Shown: piece after piece, positions 10,079-22,517 of the stretch
How the letters are laid out: the number at the start of each line of letters is the position of its first letter
Position numbering within the stretch: position 1 is the first letter of the stretch
NCBI GenBank assembly: GCA_025769875.1
Contig: JAGFNK010000010.1
Span: forward strand, 248,001-312,000
Reading direction: 5' to 3'
DNA: 64,000 bases
Source of the DNA: Russula earlei
Taxonomy: Eukaryota; Basidiomycota; Agaricomycetes; Russulales; Russulaceae
Notes under the pieces: generated by a model
Databases searched by the model: none
Seen by the model: the letters and a program-made list of their open reading frames with translations, nothing else
What the model was told of the DNA's origin: nothing
Translations under genes and position numbers: made by a program

Positions 10079-13000
10079 GACACGATTCCTTTGGTTCGGA
10101 AAGATCACCACGAGAGGACAGGCACGAGAGTGCGGTGCGGGAGAATGGATTCTGGGGATATTTGAGGGAAGATGTACGTGATTGGGGAGGCTTATGGATA
10201 GCGGGAAAGAAACCGTTTGTGGGACAAACGAGCGCGTCTTTTTAAATGAGTGATGTATGGGCGGGCCACTCGCACTGCTCAGCAGATTGTTGGTTGGGGT
10301 GGGGAGAGCACCGTTAGCGGTTGGTTGGGGTGTGTGGGGTTACTAAGTTAAGTTTAACAACAGGCTTGCCGGCCCGCTGAATGAACGAGCGAACAAGCGG
10401 CGGCATCGCTCACTCACCCCGAGCCCGAGCGGGAACACACCGCCACGTTGGATGCGCTATCCTTCTTGTCATCGCCACTGAGGTGCACGGTTCGTTCGTC
10501 GTCGCAACTTCCCTTGTCATTTCCTATGAAAAAAATAATAATAATCCCGAGGCATGAGGTCGTATCAGCCGGGCCGCGGATGATGCCATCGGACCGCGGA
10601 CCGCCAATGCTATATGCTGCCCTGCCCTGCCCCAACGGACTTGCTTGTGAGTGATGAAATGCAAATCTTATTAAGCGACGACACTTCAAACGACCTCCCT
10701 CCGACGCTCTTCCTTCTCTCCCCCGAGTCTCGACTTTTTCCCCGATCGAGTCTGGGCCACCAGCCCTGCGCGAATTCAGTTCACCCGCGCTCTTGTTTCG
10801 ACAGGCAAATATAGTGACCCTTGCGCCCCCACCTCAACGTCCTCTCTTTGGACCTTTTTCAACCCGTTTTTCAACCCGCCTGACGCTGCGCTTAGGACGG
10901 GTCATTCGGCCGCGGGATGTCTCCATCGATGCTTCCTGTCCGTCGGGGCCTATCGAACAACTCGCATCGCCAAGTAACCAAAGCGGCCATCGGGTCATCT
11001 GACCCGTCCGTGGTGCGTCAAAAATCCTCCATCCTCCATTACCTCTATTTGTGGTCCTTGGTCAGGTGTGGCCCTGGCGTGCCAGGCCCCGGATAAACCG
11101 TGGACATTCACGGTCGGCTCCCGTCGCACGATAATCGCCGAATCCCGCCCCCTCGCTCTATATGAAACCATTTCCGCGACGATCGCTTTTACGGAGATTC
11201 ATGCGGTACATGGGCTTCCGGCGTGGCCGAATGACCGTCCCAACACCAAAACAATACTGTACGGTGAATGATACCCGCAATGGGCCGACGGCGACGAGAC
11301 GAGCGGCGCGCGGGATCATGCCGATTTCGATTTCGGTGCGCGTCAGGTGTTCGTCCCAGATTCGGCTCGGCCTGTTGGGTGTCGTCATTGCATTGCTGAC
11401 CCTGAACAATCGCGAGGGGGTGGAGGATTTCGATCCGATCGACCTGAGCCGTCGGAACTTTCTTGAGGACAACGTTGAAGTGGTGTTCGCCGATGGATGG
11501 TCAGGCTGCCAGACCAGAGGGCGCATCACGTCTGCGGTTTATCCGCTTTCTCCGTCAATGGCCGTCGCAGTTTGCGGCGCGGTTGTTGTGTCTCGGTTGT
11601 GATGATCTCCGGAGATCGATTTTTATCCGTCTCTCGACATTTCCCTCTTTGTCTGAAAGCGGATAACTGGATTGATGCTTGGAATACCAAGATATCTTGT
11701 GCGGTAACAATGATTGCAAAAAACATGACATTTTTTTTGCAATTATTGTTATCGAATTTCAATCTGCAGACTCTTTTTGATTGACAGCCCCTGTGTTTGA
11801 ACCCACGGATGCTGCTGAAACAAAACGTCGATTCTAAAACGATAATGTGTGAACACATTGGTGTGAAAAAGAAAAATCCGTCGCGACCTCTCACGAGGTC
11901 ATACGGGCGTCTAGCGCTGCTTGGCAAATCGACCTCGGTATGACCCCGCTCTCACATGACGGCCTTGGGTTACTCGGTCTGTGTCTGTGTTCGCCCAGTG
12001 CTTGATGGGATGATGGGATGAGAAGGCCCATGTGGCGGTGATATCTAGCTGGCCACCCGCGACGAGGACGTAGCGTCCTCATGGAACGGCAACTGCATCA
12101 CTCACGCGAGAACCCAATCAACTCTACTGCAGAGATTTCTGGGCAGTCAAACTCCTCCCTGAGACACATGCAGTGGGGCCGAGAACCAAACGGACGCCCC
12201 CGTCCTGATTCCAGACGTACTGTCTTGACAACCCGAATCATATTCACGTTTCAGAAGGCGCGATATACATAAGCAAACTTCTATAATCGAGTCAAAGAAC
12301 GGCGAATGGAAAACGACAACCCGTGTTTGCCCGTGGGCGGCGATAGACGTAAGATGTGACGCCTCGGGTTGGAGGAATGACCCACAGGGAAAGCTGGTTG
12401 AACGGTGTGAACAAGCGTGGGTCGAGGTGCGTGCATGGAGACGACGTAAAAGGGGGAGGGAGCAACGCAACGTCGTTGGTCTTCAAAAAAAAAAAAACGT
12501 TTGGTTAAGGTAATCTCCGCGCCGGAGAGTGATAGAGGTGGTATGATGCGAGAATGTCGCATCAGCACGGCACTGTCCCAAAGGGTCACTCGAGATTTGG
12601 AGGAGCTGTGTCGTGTACATCCATCTCTCTTGGCGTTGTAAGGAACGGGACGGTGCCATCAGCAAAGGCGAGCATCGCCCCCGTGGAAACGTGGGAAAAA
12701 GTTGCCTGTCGGACGTTGGCAGCATGGCACGGTTATCGGGGGGGGGGGGGGAGGGAAGGAGGACAGATGTGGGAGTGAAAGTGAGAATTCAATATCAACA
12801 TGCGGATGCAAAGATGCAGATGCGAGGTTGGGTGAATGCTGTATATGGGATGACTGACCGCGCGCGGTTACGTTCCGTCGCACGTCAGAGAAAACGCGAT
12901 GCCCAGGAGGCCAGAAATGTAGTTGCCGAAATTGCCGAGGTGTGGACCGCGAGGGGTGAGGGCCGTCGAGGAAGATGCCCGCACGTCGTGAAAGATCCGG
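10079..13000. other. Gene-poor stretch
   Basis: Several open frames (for example 11162-11602 on plus and 12613-13239 on plus) show no domain, biased composition only, and no consistent exon chaining. Short A and G runs occur at about 12484-12498 and 12738-12752. I see no RNA gene. Untranslated ends of the Yippee gene and of the small gene at 9797 probably lie at the two margins. Confidence 0.5.
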
Positions 13001-13502
13001 CTATTGTACATCGACGAGGAGGTTGCGCTCGAGGATATACTTCCCTTCTTTGTACTTCTGGGATTGTTCGTACGCTTTGTCCTGCCACCCAGAGCGATGG
13101 GGTTCGTGAGCAAGCAGGATGTGAGGAGGCATGCTCACATATTTCCAGCCCAGTATGGTGCCACACTTGCAGCAATAGATGTCTCGCACGGTGTGGTTGC
13201 CCGTGGTCATTTGACGGTCATTCGGTTCCCCTTCTATAACATTGACCCTGCACACATGCACTCATTAGCACTCGCACGATGTGATCGTGCCCCCGAACCA
13301 GTCTTACACATCTTCGAACAAGTAAGCGCGTCCATGCTGGCCATTGAATGCCTAAGGATGGGTCATTGGATGTGTGGCAGAGGACATGGTGGGTGACACT
13401 GACCCTGGATATCATGGAGTGAATGGTGGTAACGTGGGTGCGACAAGTCAGGCAGCCATATACACGGGCGCCCGCTAGGTAACGTCTGTAACTCATGCCC
13501 AT
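13001..13502 (-). CDS. Yippee-like zinc-binding protein
   Basis: Four exons join in phase: 13404-13502, 13308-13351, 13139-13247 and 13001-13081, for 110 residues, the normal length of the family. Exon 1 starts [20 protein letters not shown] and supplies the first zinc pair (CLTC). Exon 2 reads [14 protein letters not shown]. Exon 3 holds [20 protein letters not shown] with [12 protein letters not shown], the second zinc pair. Exon 4 ends ERNLLVDVQ. Yippee proteins have a cereblon/Mis18-type beta fold stabilised by one zinc; in fungi related proteins are linked to GID/CTLH ligase subunits, but the role here is not shown. Intron 3 (57 bases) is in frame and open, so intron retention would give a longer readable protein. 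Confidence 0.92.
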
Positions 13503-14137
13503 GGTGAAGAAGTGCTGTGGGAGTGTGCGCAGATGTGCAGGCTTAGGGGGTCCGAAAGGCCAAAGGCGCCAGACGACCAGATTGGGATTCGGAAAGAAAG
13601 CGAGATGGGCAAGGAAACTGCGGGATAGACTGATGTCGAGTTATATAGCCTGACGGCGATAAGAATCCTAAGAGGTCGAGCGCAGCCGGGCGGTCGGTCG
13701 GATGACTCGGAAAGAAAAGGGCGAGGGTAGGGTTCAAAAATTTTGACCGCAAGGTGAAATGTTGGTTGTTGGCGTGAACGCGTTGATTGCACCGCAATAC
13801 CCCCTTTCAAAGCTACTAGTTTATTTACACACCACCTCAACCACGACCATACGACGCTCTCAACAGTCAATCCCTCTTCCCTTCTCCGCGGTTCGCAAAC
13901 TCGGGTATATCCTCATCGGGTGCATAAACGCCGCACCGAGCGAGAAAGCTCGTTTTGTGGAGGTTCGGTAGTTCGCTTTGTAACAGGGAAAGGAAGGCCC
14001 TTAATTAGCCTCTCGCGATTTTCCGAGGCAAGCTCCGGAAGGTTGGGGCGTGGGCAGGCACTGCACTGCGCTCATGACTCGCTCGTGATCGCGTCGGATC
14101 AGACACTATCTCGGGACACAGCATCAAAGAAGCACTT

Positions 14138-16155
14138 TCAAGCTCCTACCACCGCCAGTGGGGCAGCCTCAGGCATTTGGGGCAGAGGTGGGTTCGCAGG
14201 AGGTGCACCCAGGGGTAACGGGGTTCGCGTCCAGTCTGGTATGACGTTGGCGGAATGTACATCGACGTCACTTCCCTCCATGGAATCATCTGGACCTGGG
14301 TGACCTCCACCTTCGTCCCACTTTTCCCGCGCGACTTCCATGCCGCCTGTTTTAAGAGCACTGTATGCGGGTCATGGGATGGTTGAGTCCTGGAATCACG
14401 AGACGCCGAAAACGAAGAGGCTTACCCCGCCAATGAGCCACCGACCCAAGCCATCGTGGCTGGTGTGAATGCCGGAGCCTTCCCCGCGTTCCTGCCACCA
14501 CGTGCACCGGATGGAGGAGTCGGCGAAGGGTTGTTCAGAATAGCAAAGTGAGGAACCAAGGGGCGCAAAGGGGCATAACGGTCATAAGCTGGCGGTCTGG
14601 GCCTCCCTGGACGCACGGCCGGGCGTATGGGAAGAGGAAGGGCAAGTCGCGATCGGCCCGGATGAGTTCTGTGTGCAATCGAGGGATAAAGCCAGGAAGC
14701 ATCGCGGTGCCACCTGTAACGAGAATAGAGGAGGCGAGTATCTTGCGGAGGTCAACTGGGACCTACACTCAACGAGATCAGTCAACGGCAACCGTCACAT
14801 ACGGAAACAGTTATACCTTTAGCAGGCAGTCTAGTATGGTCTCAGCAATGCTACTTTCGTCGACGTCACCGCCCTCGAAGAGCACTTCCGAGCCTCTCTC
14901 TCGAATCCACCCAGGGACTATGAGTGTACCGTGGCCGGTACCAGTCTGCTGCGAAGCTGGGGGCGTGACTTTCAGATGTAGATCCGTCGCTGTTGAGTGA
15001 CGCATATACAGGTTTGCAAGTACCTGTAAATGGTGCTCGCCTGCTTGCGAACGCCCTGGGAGGACCTGGGACCGGGAAACGACAGAGAAGTCGGAGGACG
15101 CTCGGTCGGCACTACTGTCTCGATCAGCTGAAACACGAGACAAGTCGGATTCAGAGGGCGCGCTATCGCTGGGCGGCAGGTCAAGGTCCATAGGGTCGTC
15201 ACCAAGCGGTGTTACGACATCGGAATCTATAACGGTGTCCATAGCTTCGCCGACGAAAGAACAGCGAGTTTTTATCTCCTCGAGAACAGCATCTGAAAGA
15301 ACCTCTAATGGAACTCGAGTCGAACGTGAGGAAGCAGGCATGTTAACAGCAGCACTGAGAGATGTCGGTGGTGGGAGGTATGTGCCGAAAAGGAGCAAAA
15401 GAGCACGGAGGTGAGACGTTAGGCGTGCGCCAGCTAAAGGGGTTGTTCCAAGTTGGTGGAATAGTGGCCGAGAAGAATATACCTGTCTGCACGTCAATGG
15501 AAAATCCTTAAGATGGGATAGTCATACCGGAAGAGCAGTGGATTCTAACTCTCCACAGTCAAGGACGAGGCCCGTTATTCGGCCTACCGAGAGGATGGCA
15601 AGTAGGTGGCTCGGAGCAAACGATATGGATGGGACCTGGAGATTTTCAAAGAGGATCTTGGCAAGCATCTCTTTCACATAGACGGACAAGAGAGGATGCT
15701 CGACGATAATAATTTTCCTCGACTTTGGGTCTGTCAGCAAGGAACTGATCGCAGGGTCTCAGCACAAAAGGGAAGGAGCGGGTACGCACTTACTCGTGGA
15801 AGACGGCTCTAAGGTGGGTTTGCAATTGGGCCGCTAGCAGACGGTCGTCTTCCTCGCGCTGGAATGGGTCTGAAGATCGCTGCAGACCCCACAGCGGCGA
15901 GACAAAGAAGACATCACGCGGACGACCTTCGCCGCTGAAGCCGACTTTCCATACACGGGAGCCGGGATCGATTACGACGCGATCCTCTGTGCCATAGAGA
16001 GAATGCCTGCGGGTGGTTTGGTAATGCGGGGATGCCTGTACCATGCCGGAACGGGCTATGCGAGACGTACTCGACACACCGGCAGGAGTCGCGAGGGCCG
16101 GAGCCGCGTGAGATACCCTTGAGCGTGGAGTGGTGGGCACAGCAAGCGTGGACAT
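14138..16155 (-). CDS. ARP10: Actin-related protein 10 (dynactin pointed-end subunit), apparent frameshift
   Basis: The exons are 15794-16155, 15528-15744, 14817-15482, 14426-14762 and 14138-14360. Key stretches: VVIDPGSRVWKVGFSGEGRP (actin-type phosphate-binding region), KIIIVEHPLLSVYVKEMLAK, TGLVLDCGELEST, then SILVTGGTAMLPGF and YDRYAPLRPLVPHFAILNN with MAWVGGSLAG at the C-terminal side. Arp10/Arp11 caps the dynactin filament and serves dynein-driven transport. In exon 4 the GGTAMLPGF frame and the YDRYAPLRP frame differ by one base, with no plausible intron between them (about 14,615-14,665, a Pro-rich linker). That is either an assembly indel or a null allele. An earlier in-frame ATG at 16213-16215 would add 20 residues; 16155 fits the family better. 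Confidence 0.82.
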
Positions 16156-16252
16156 GGCGGTCGTAGCTATTGGCCTCCTTCCGAGCGAGCCTGGGCTAGT
16201 GCAGTGCAAGTGCAAGGGACGTAAGAGCGACGCGATAAAAAATAAAAAGATA

Positions 16253-16355
16253 TGCTCGGAGTGAGGATCGAACTCACGACCTCAGGATTAATGACCATTT
16301 GGTCACTCATAAGCGAATATGAGACCTGCGCTCTAACCAACTGAGCCATCCAAGC
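16253..16355 (-). tRNA. tRNA-Met (CAT), elongator type, with 29-base intron
   Basis: On the minus strand the acceptor arm is GCTTGGA paired with TCCGAGC plus discriminator A. The D arm is GCTC..GAGC and the T arm GTGAG TTCGATC CTCAC. The anticodon arm is CAGGT/TCCTG around loop CTCATAA, with CAT as anticodon. A 29-base insertion sits one base 3' of the anticodon, the canonical place for a nuclear tRNA intron. It contains TTATGAG, complementary to the anticodon loop, as expected for the splicing endonuclease substrate. The A box (TGGCTCAGTTGG) and B box (GGTTCGATCC-like, here AGTTCGATCC) serve RNA polymerase III. The mature length would be 74 without CCA. The gene lies 98 bases upstream of the Arp10 start. 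Confidence 0.9.
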
Positions 16356-16523
16356 CTCAAATATGTGGCGTGTAATCTTTAGACAACTCAAGTGAGGTCG
16401 ACCAGGTTCGTTGTTGGTAAAAGAAACCGAAACCGAACTGAACTGATGCGAGTTGAGCGCGCTGAACCGTGACTTGACTTTTACTCAAACACTCCGTTCA
16501 TTTTACCTACTCACATTCTCCTC

Positions 16524-19065
16524 ATGCTCAATCTTAAGCGAGGGCAGCAGGACCCGATTCTTCCCATACGAGCCACAAAACATCCAAGAACTACCGCATT
16601 GTACGGCGACCGCCCCACACCGTCCCAAAGCGAGGGCCTCTTGTCCCACTGGATCTCCAGTCTTGTAACTCTAACACACAGAGCATCTGGCATCTTCATC
16701 GAACGTTCGTCGATTTTCACCACGCGCCTCTTATTCTTCGCTGACCTTCATTAGCTCTAAGAGGTCCACCTGTCCCAACGTCCTTTGCAGCAACAACGAA
16801 TGGAGTCAACAGCACAACCTTCCTCTCGGTCTGTCCCACCTGTTACTCTGCAATCCACGCACATACCGCACAGGAGATCTCCAAAAGTGCGAAACAAAAG
16901 ATCGTCACCGCGGTCGAGTCCAGCCAAGTTGCGCGATTCACCCCCACTTTCCCCAGCTTCAATAGAGAGAGCGCAGTGTGCTTCTCGATCACCATCCCCA
17001 CAAGTCCAACTCCAACAATCAGTCGGGACAGTTCGGTTAGCCATCTCGATGCCTAACCTAGCCACGGATTCCCCTCGACACGCGCTGGGGGGCATCGATG
17101 GCACCTTCTCCCCCCCTTCCGTGCCTCCGTTCACTCCCGTCTCAGGCCCATCACAGTCCGTTAGCCTTGCTCTTTCCGTGGCTCCCCCTTTTCGCCCGTC
17201 CCTCCCAGGCGCGTTTCTCAGCCCTTCTCTTGAAACTCCTGCGCCAAAGCTGCCGCCTTACGTCCCTCAGCTACCACAAACGGAACCACGAGCGGAAGCC
17301 GTGCATAACCCCTACTACAGGTCCATGGCCCCTCCTCCATCACCAAATCTACCACCAGTGCCTACTCCATGGCCCCAACCGCCTGACTCTGGGAGTAGCG
17401 TTGATTTTCAACCCTCCTCCACCGCATCCTCCACCGCATCCACCTCAACTCTGCGAGCACCTCGAGAAGTAGTTGATGCTGCGATCGAAGTTGCCGAGAA
17501 GAAGCTTGCCGGACGGGTGGTCAGAAAGGTTTTTTCCAGGAAGGGTGCAAGGGAGCATATTTTCCAGAGTGCCGTAAGCCTTCATCTCCTGCCTTGTTAC
17601 ACACACCTTCACTGTGTATCCCCAGCATAGAGCACGTGTACAAGAGTCGAGAAAAGAGGACCAGGAGTCATTGATAAAGCATTTGTTCGAGCTCGAACGA
17701 GCTCGTGGGTATTCATCTGACTTCCAAACATTCCGGGGTATGTACTTGTTATCTACGGTGATATGCTCTAGGTGCCATTCTACTCCCAGGTTTTGTGAAG
17801 TATCGGGAACTACTTGATGGTCAAGGTCTTATGTCGTGTGCGTTTATGCATTTGTCTCCTGTCTGTTGCTTATGAAACATTAGCCCGCTCTCTCACCGAC
17901 CTTCGAGGAAGATATCAAAATGAAGACCAGAGACGACACTCAGTTGGTGATGTTCGCTTGCTTACCTCCCTCTCTAAGATTTCCGTTTCATGAGATGCTA
18001 TGCAGAACGTTACCCCGGATTTTCTCGAGCGTGCACTACAAAGAGCTCGAGAAACCCTGAATGGGTCTGTCATTCACGTACTTGGCTCATTGATGCCTAT
18101 GCTAATAAACGCAGCCCTAAACCACCACCACCTTTCATCCCGTCCTTTGAGCAACTCCGTATCGCCCGGGGCGATAGAGATGTGGAGATCAACAGTCGCC
18201 TTCGTGGACCACCGTTGCCTAGTTCCCTTTCTTCCGAGGATGAGACTGAAGTTTCGAAGCTACTTAAGAAACGTGGTGTAATTGCCAAGGTGGCAAGGCT
18301 GCAGGTCACAGACGCTGACATCAGCCGCCTGAGACCCGGTACATGGTTGAACGACGAAATCGTCAATTTCTACGGGCAACTTATTTTGGAGCGATCGGAG
18401 GCGAGCCCCAGAAATAAGGGTGTGAAGAACGGCGCAAGGTTCGAAAAGGACACGATATTGAACGTTCACTACTTCAATTCTTTCTTTTACGAAAAGCTGT
18501 CGCAAGAGGGGTACGAAAAGGCGCGTTTAGCGAAGTGGACCAAAAAAGTGGGGCGCCAACCTCTACTTCACGAGTGACCTACTTATTCATACTTTCTGAT
18601 AGTTTGATATATTCTCGAAAGACGTTGTATTGATACCCATTAACCATGGCAACTCGCACTGGACCGCAGGCTGCGATCAATTTTCGTCGACGCCGAATAG
18701 AATCGTTCGATAGCATGGGTGTGAGGCGGCAGGATGTCTTCAATGTACGAGTCTAGCTTCTGGCCAGATTTTCATTGTATCGCTGACATCTTGTATGCCG
18801 TCAGCGACTACGCGAATACGTCGAACTCGAGCATCTAAACAAAAAATCCAAGCCTTTCGACTGGACAGGCTGGATCGACTACTGTCCGCGGGATACCCCT
18901 CAGCAAGAGAATGGCTACGACTGTGGCGTCTTCGCATGTCAATTCCTGGAGGCATTATCGCGCGGCATGGACTCACCCTTTAATTTTACGCAGAAGAGCA
19001 TGACGTTTTTACGACGGAGGATGATATTGGAGATTGCGCGCACGGAGTTGCTCGGTGGAACATAA
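16524..19065 (+). CDS. ULP1: Ulp1-type SUMO protease, apparent one-base frameshift
   Basis: This is a multi-exon gene with a long Ser/Pro-rich N-terminal half (mainly 16785-17576) and a C-terminal C48 peptidase domain. The domain opens with LRPGTWLNDEIVNFYGQLIL (about 18330-18390), then HYFNSFFYEKL, the catalytic His in NHGNSHWT (18640-18665), the Asp in SFDSMG (about 18708), and the Cys in NGYDCGVFACQFLE (about 18910). It ends TELLGGT at TAA 19063-19065. Ulp1 matures SUMO and removes it from targets, in yeast at the nuclear pore. The His block and the Asp block are one base out of frame at about 18,669 (an extra G in CAGG), with no intron possible. The start at 16524 and the first intron (about 16669-16756) are inferred. 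Confidence 0.82.
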
Positions 19066-19349
19066 TACTTCAAGCTTCAACTACCGTGTTCGACGTTGGG
19101 CGTATCTTTATTTTGTTTTCTCACTTATGTTTTCCATCGTAATGCTTGGATGCCCATGGAGCGGATATGTATTTACGATCCTGTAACGACCCCTCGTAGA
19201 GTTATATCCCTAGGTGATATATAAACAAGAGGAGCCCATCTGGGAACATTCCTGATACTACGATTGTCGACGATAGCAAAAGACGATATGTATGCGTACA
19301 GCGAGGTGTGAATAACAAGCAACACAGGGAGTGAGCCAAGACCGGCAGG

Positions 19350-20387
19350 CTACCGTCGCAACCACCACACGACGATGAAGAACCAAAAGGCGAGGATGAG
19401 AAAGACGATGTACCACAACCAGCGACACCCTTGACGCTCGGCCATGTTGTTCATGCGCCGGAACGTGCCCGCGAGAATGCCCGACGTCTCCGCGAACGCG
19501 TCGTTCTACGTAGACGTAGAGTACCCCCCCGCGGAATAAAGAAATAAAAAAACCCCCGAGTTGGGTAAAGCAAAAAGTCAGTCAGAAAGGTCGTTCCGTC
19601 CGGTATGATGTCGGGCTATCCCAATTCCGCACGTGCAGATGACGAGCGTTCACACGCACCAGCGGTACACGGTACACGGTACACGGTACACGCATGCACG
19701 GAAAGAGAGGGAGGGAGGGAGGGAGAGAGAGAGAGAGAGAGAGAGAGCAGGAACGCACCATCTGACTGAGCTGGATGGTCGACTCGCGCACCTCGTTCCC
19801 AATCCCGATCGTGATCTAAAGACGCGCAATTGCGCATCGCATCCAAAGAGCAAAGAACAAGGAGCCACCCCCCAAAAGAAGAAGAAAGAAAAAAAAAAAA
19901 AAAAAAAAAAGAGTCAGTAGTCCGTTCTCCTTGAGCGATCAGAAAAAGAAAAAAAAAAAAAAACGGGTAGCCACCCCACATGGGGCCGCTCAATAATAAT
20001 GATGATAATGATAATAAGAAAAAAAGAACACACAACACACAGAGGCCACATACGATGTGGGGGGGGATGGGTATGGGAGGAGGAGGAGGAGGACCCCACG
20101 CGACGCACCTCTTTGAGCATTTTCACTTTGGCGCTGAGTCCCTCGATGGCCTCGTCATTTTGGCCCTCGAGATCGTCCGCGAAGCGTGCGCCCGCAGAAG
20201 CCGCCGCATCCGACGAGGCGCCGTGGTATGCCGGGAATGGCGACGAACGTCCAGAGTGTGGGGGTGTGGGGACATAAGAGCCGGCGTCGAGCCCGAGGGC
20301 TGCACGGGATACGCGGTGCCTACAACAACAACAGGTCAATTCTGTGGGCAGGTGCGTTGCTGATGGACGGCCTTACCGTTGGGTCAT
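19350..20387 (-). CDS. BET1: Bet1-type ER-Golgi SNARE
   Basis: Four exons agree in phase: 20377-20387 (11 bases only), 20109-20319, 19759-19815 and 19350-19505, giving 144 residues. The SNARE motif starts in DLEGQNDEAIEGLSAKVKML, continues ITIGIGNEVRESTIQLSQM in exon 3 and NDAFAETSGILAGTFRRMNN in exon 4, and is followed by a C-terminal anchor rich in W, F, I and V ending WWLRR. This is the tail-anchored Qc-SNARE that drives fusion of COPII vesicles with the Golgi. The introns are unusually rich in simple sequence (GA, CGGTACA, poly-A, poly-T runs). The tiny first exon encodes only the first three residues and part of the fourth. Confidence 0.9.
19660..19748. repeat. Compound microsatellite in a Bet1 intron
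   Basis: Four copies of the 7-mer CGGTACA (about 19663-19692) are followed by GGGA and GA repeats up to 19748. A 23-base poly-A run lies at about 19889-19911 in the next intron. Such tracts are common long-read error sites. Confidence 0.85.
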
Positions 20388-20864
20388 AGTTTGATCATAG
20401 CTTGATCGGACGTCACAGTGGCCTACCTTTTGTCGGTTCGTCTTGCTTACGTGGCGGAAGCGAGTCAATCAATCATCATCAACTGGGTTTTCCGAGTGGG
20501 CTCATATTGAGCTACTAGTAACAAAATACATATAAGCACACCCCTGCTCCCCAGCACAACTCGGCAACCAAGCCAATGACTACGTAGACAAAATAAAAAA
20601 AAAAACGAATATCAATATCTACAAATGTGGTAAACGGGGGAGGGAATAAGAGAGGAAAGAGCGGAGGACGCTTGGGCGAAGCCCAGCAACAACACAAGCG
20701 TGCACTGTAATGTATAGTGTTAATCTCTGACGCAGTAAGGAAAGGACGATGCTGGTATAACGGTCCGCCTGTAGATCGTAAGCCATATCGACGCACTGCC
20801 AGGGTATTTGCACACGGGATACAAGGCGGTGAGAGTGCGAACGCAAAAAACGTGCCGAGGTTGT

Positions 20865-22517
20865 TTAGTCGATGCTCATTCGGTTGGGCCGCAGAGATAG
20901 CGAGGGGTACGCGCCGTGCTTCGCGCCAGCAGCCCCCTGCTTCCGGGAGACTGGAGAATATGGTCGGGGGCAAGAAAACATGAAGGGTCTAATCGTCGAC
21001 GTACTCTGGTCTTTCAGGCCACGTCCAAAGTTTCGCATGACCATCCATGCATAGATAAAAGTCATCAGGAGGAGCACAATTGAAATGACGGCTGCCACCA
21101 TAGTCAGCAGTGCTATGAACAATGCCCGAAGCGCACCAACCGAATGTAGAAAGTGACTGCCAGACATGGAGATAGTCGCGTGTGTTCTTTTTGATAAAAA
21201 CTTTGACGAGCTACATCAAGAGGTTGCAGTAGGGTATCCACCAGTAACACTCAAATCATACCTTGTAAGAAAAGTATATCATGGCACCAACGCAGCCGGA
21301 AAGGAACGAGGCCATCATCCACTTGTTCTCGTAACGGGCCGCCAAGTGGCCCTCGACCAAGAGCACAACAGAGAGCGGCAGCGCGGCAACAGTGACGTAG
21401 AACTCCCAAGAGTGGCTGTCCAACACCAGCCAGGTGAATTGCACACAGAAACCTACCCAGAAAAAGACGTCGAACTTGACGAGGCACTGAAATATCTGGT
21501 AGACGGCGAACATCCTCTTGATTTGTCGATCGGCGCCTAGGAACTTGTATACTTTCCAACCAAATTCGTTGTAGATTGTCCACGCAAGGGTGATGTAGGC
21601 AAGCTCCGCGATGGAGATGACGATAGGAAGGACAGTTGTGAGAACGTTGATCGGGATGTGAGAGAAACCACTCTGTAGGTAGACGGAGGTCACTGAATGG
21701 CGGATTTCGGAGGACTGTATGACCGCGTAGACGAGGAAGAGAGCATTGAAGACGCTGTAAGAGGAGGAGGGCGTCGTATGAACGAATTGATCGGGCATTC
21801 GGGAAGGGACCGAGGCGAACTCACGTGAGCGCGAAAAATTGCAGGGTGTTTCGAGCGTACACGGCGTCCAATGCCATGGCCAATTGAAAGACACTGAGGC
21901 CATCGTATCAGTGGACACGACGGGACTGAGTTGGGCGGGGACGTACTGAGCCAAGGCAAAGACAGAAAGGAAGACGGGCATCTTTTTCGAGGCTATCTCT
22001 AAATCTGTTTGCGATGACGCAAGCTGTTGTGCTTTGTCCGCCTGGTGGAATCTTAATAGAAGGTCCCCCTCGATCACCAAATCGATGGTTGTCTCCACGA
22101 GTACTGTGAGAACATAGAGGCGGCACGCAACGGAATCCGGTAAGATCTACGAGGAACGACGGGCGCATGAGGAATACATGACGCATAAAGGGGGGGAGAG
22201 GAACACACCCTTTGCAAAAATGTGCGTTTATCTGGTGGCGGAAGCGGGGATGTAGGGGGATATGCCATGTGTGGGGTCGAGTCTCCGTCGTCGGGGTCGT
22301 CGTAATCGCCCTTCTGGTCGGCCTATGGGGTTTTAGAAGGTGGAAGCGATCGAGAGAAGGGAAGGAAGACGCATACGGATGTGTCGAGAACATACGACTT
22401 GTGATGGGCGTTGGGTGCAAAAGGAGTGGCGTTGGGGTCTACGAGGTTGTCATCTGAGAATTTGAGGGTGTCCGAAGCAAAGCGGATTTGTAGTCGTTGA
22501 GATTGAGAGAGTGACAT
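20865..22517 (-). CDS. UPF0658-type Golgi membrane protein
   Basis: The start ATG is at 22515-22517. Exon 1 (22377-22517) and exon 2 (22209-22322) encode a hydrophilic, Pro- and Asp-rich N-terminus. Exon 3 starts at 22146 with LPDSVACRLYVLTVLVETT. Later exons give FQLAMALDAVYARNTLQFFA, then VFNALFLVYAVIQSSEIRHS and several further hydrophobic segments (LPIVISIAELAYITLAW; FDVFFWVGFCVQFTWLV; LSVVLLVEGHLAARYENKWM). The final exon adds a membrane segment and a Ser/Pro/Arg tail. About seven membrane spans are expected. The family is known from fission yeast as a Golgi membrane protein without assigned activity. The stop TAA is at 20865-20867. Internal exon limits between 21,000 and 21,960 are approximate. 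Confidence 0.82.

Noticed and set aside
11162..11602. 146-codon plus-strand frame in the gene-poor stretch
   Set aside because: Composition is Arg-rich and random-looking, the opposite strand is open over the same bases, and no exon chaining is visible.
14590..18720. Programmed ribosomal frameshifting in arp10 and ulp1
   Set aside because: No slippery heptamer or following structure is evident, and such shifting is not known for these families; indel error or allele damage is simpler.
19616..20038. 140-codon minus-strand frame across Bet1 introns
   Set aside because: Made of GA and poly-T simple repeats that translate to Ser/Leu and Phe runs; the spliced Bet1 model explains the region.
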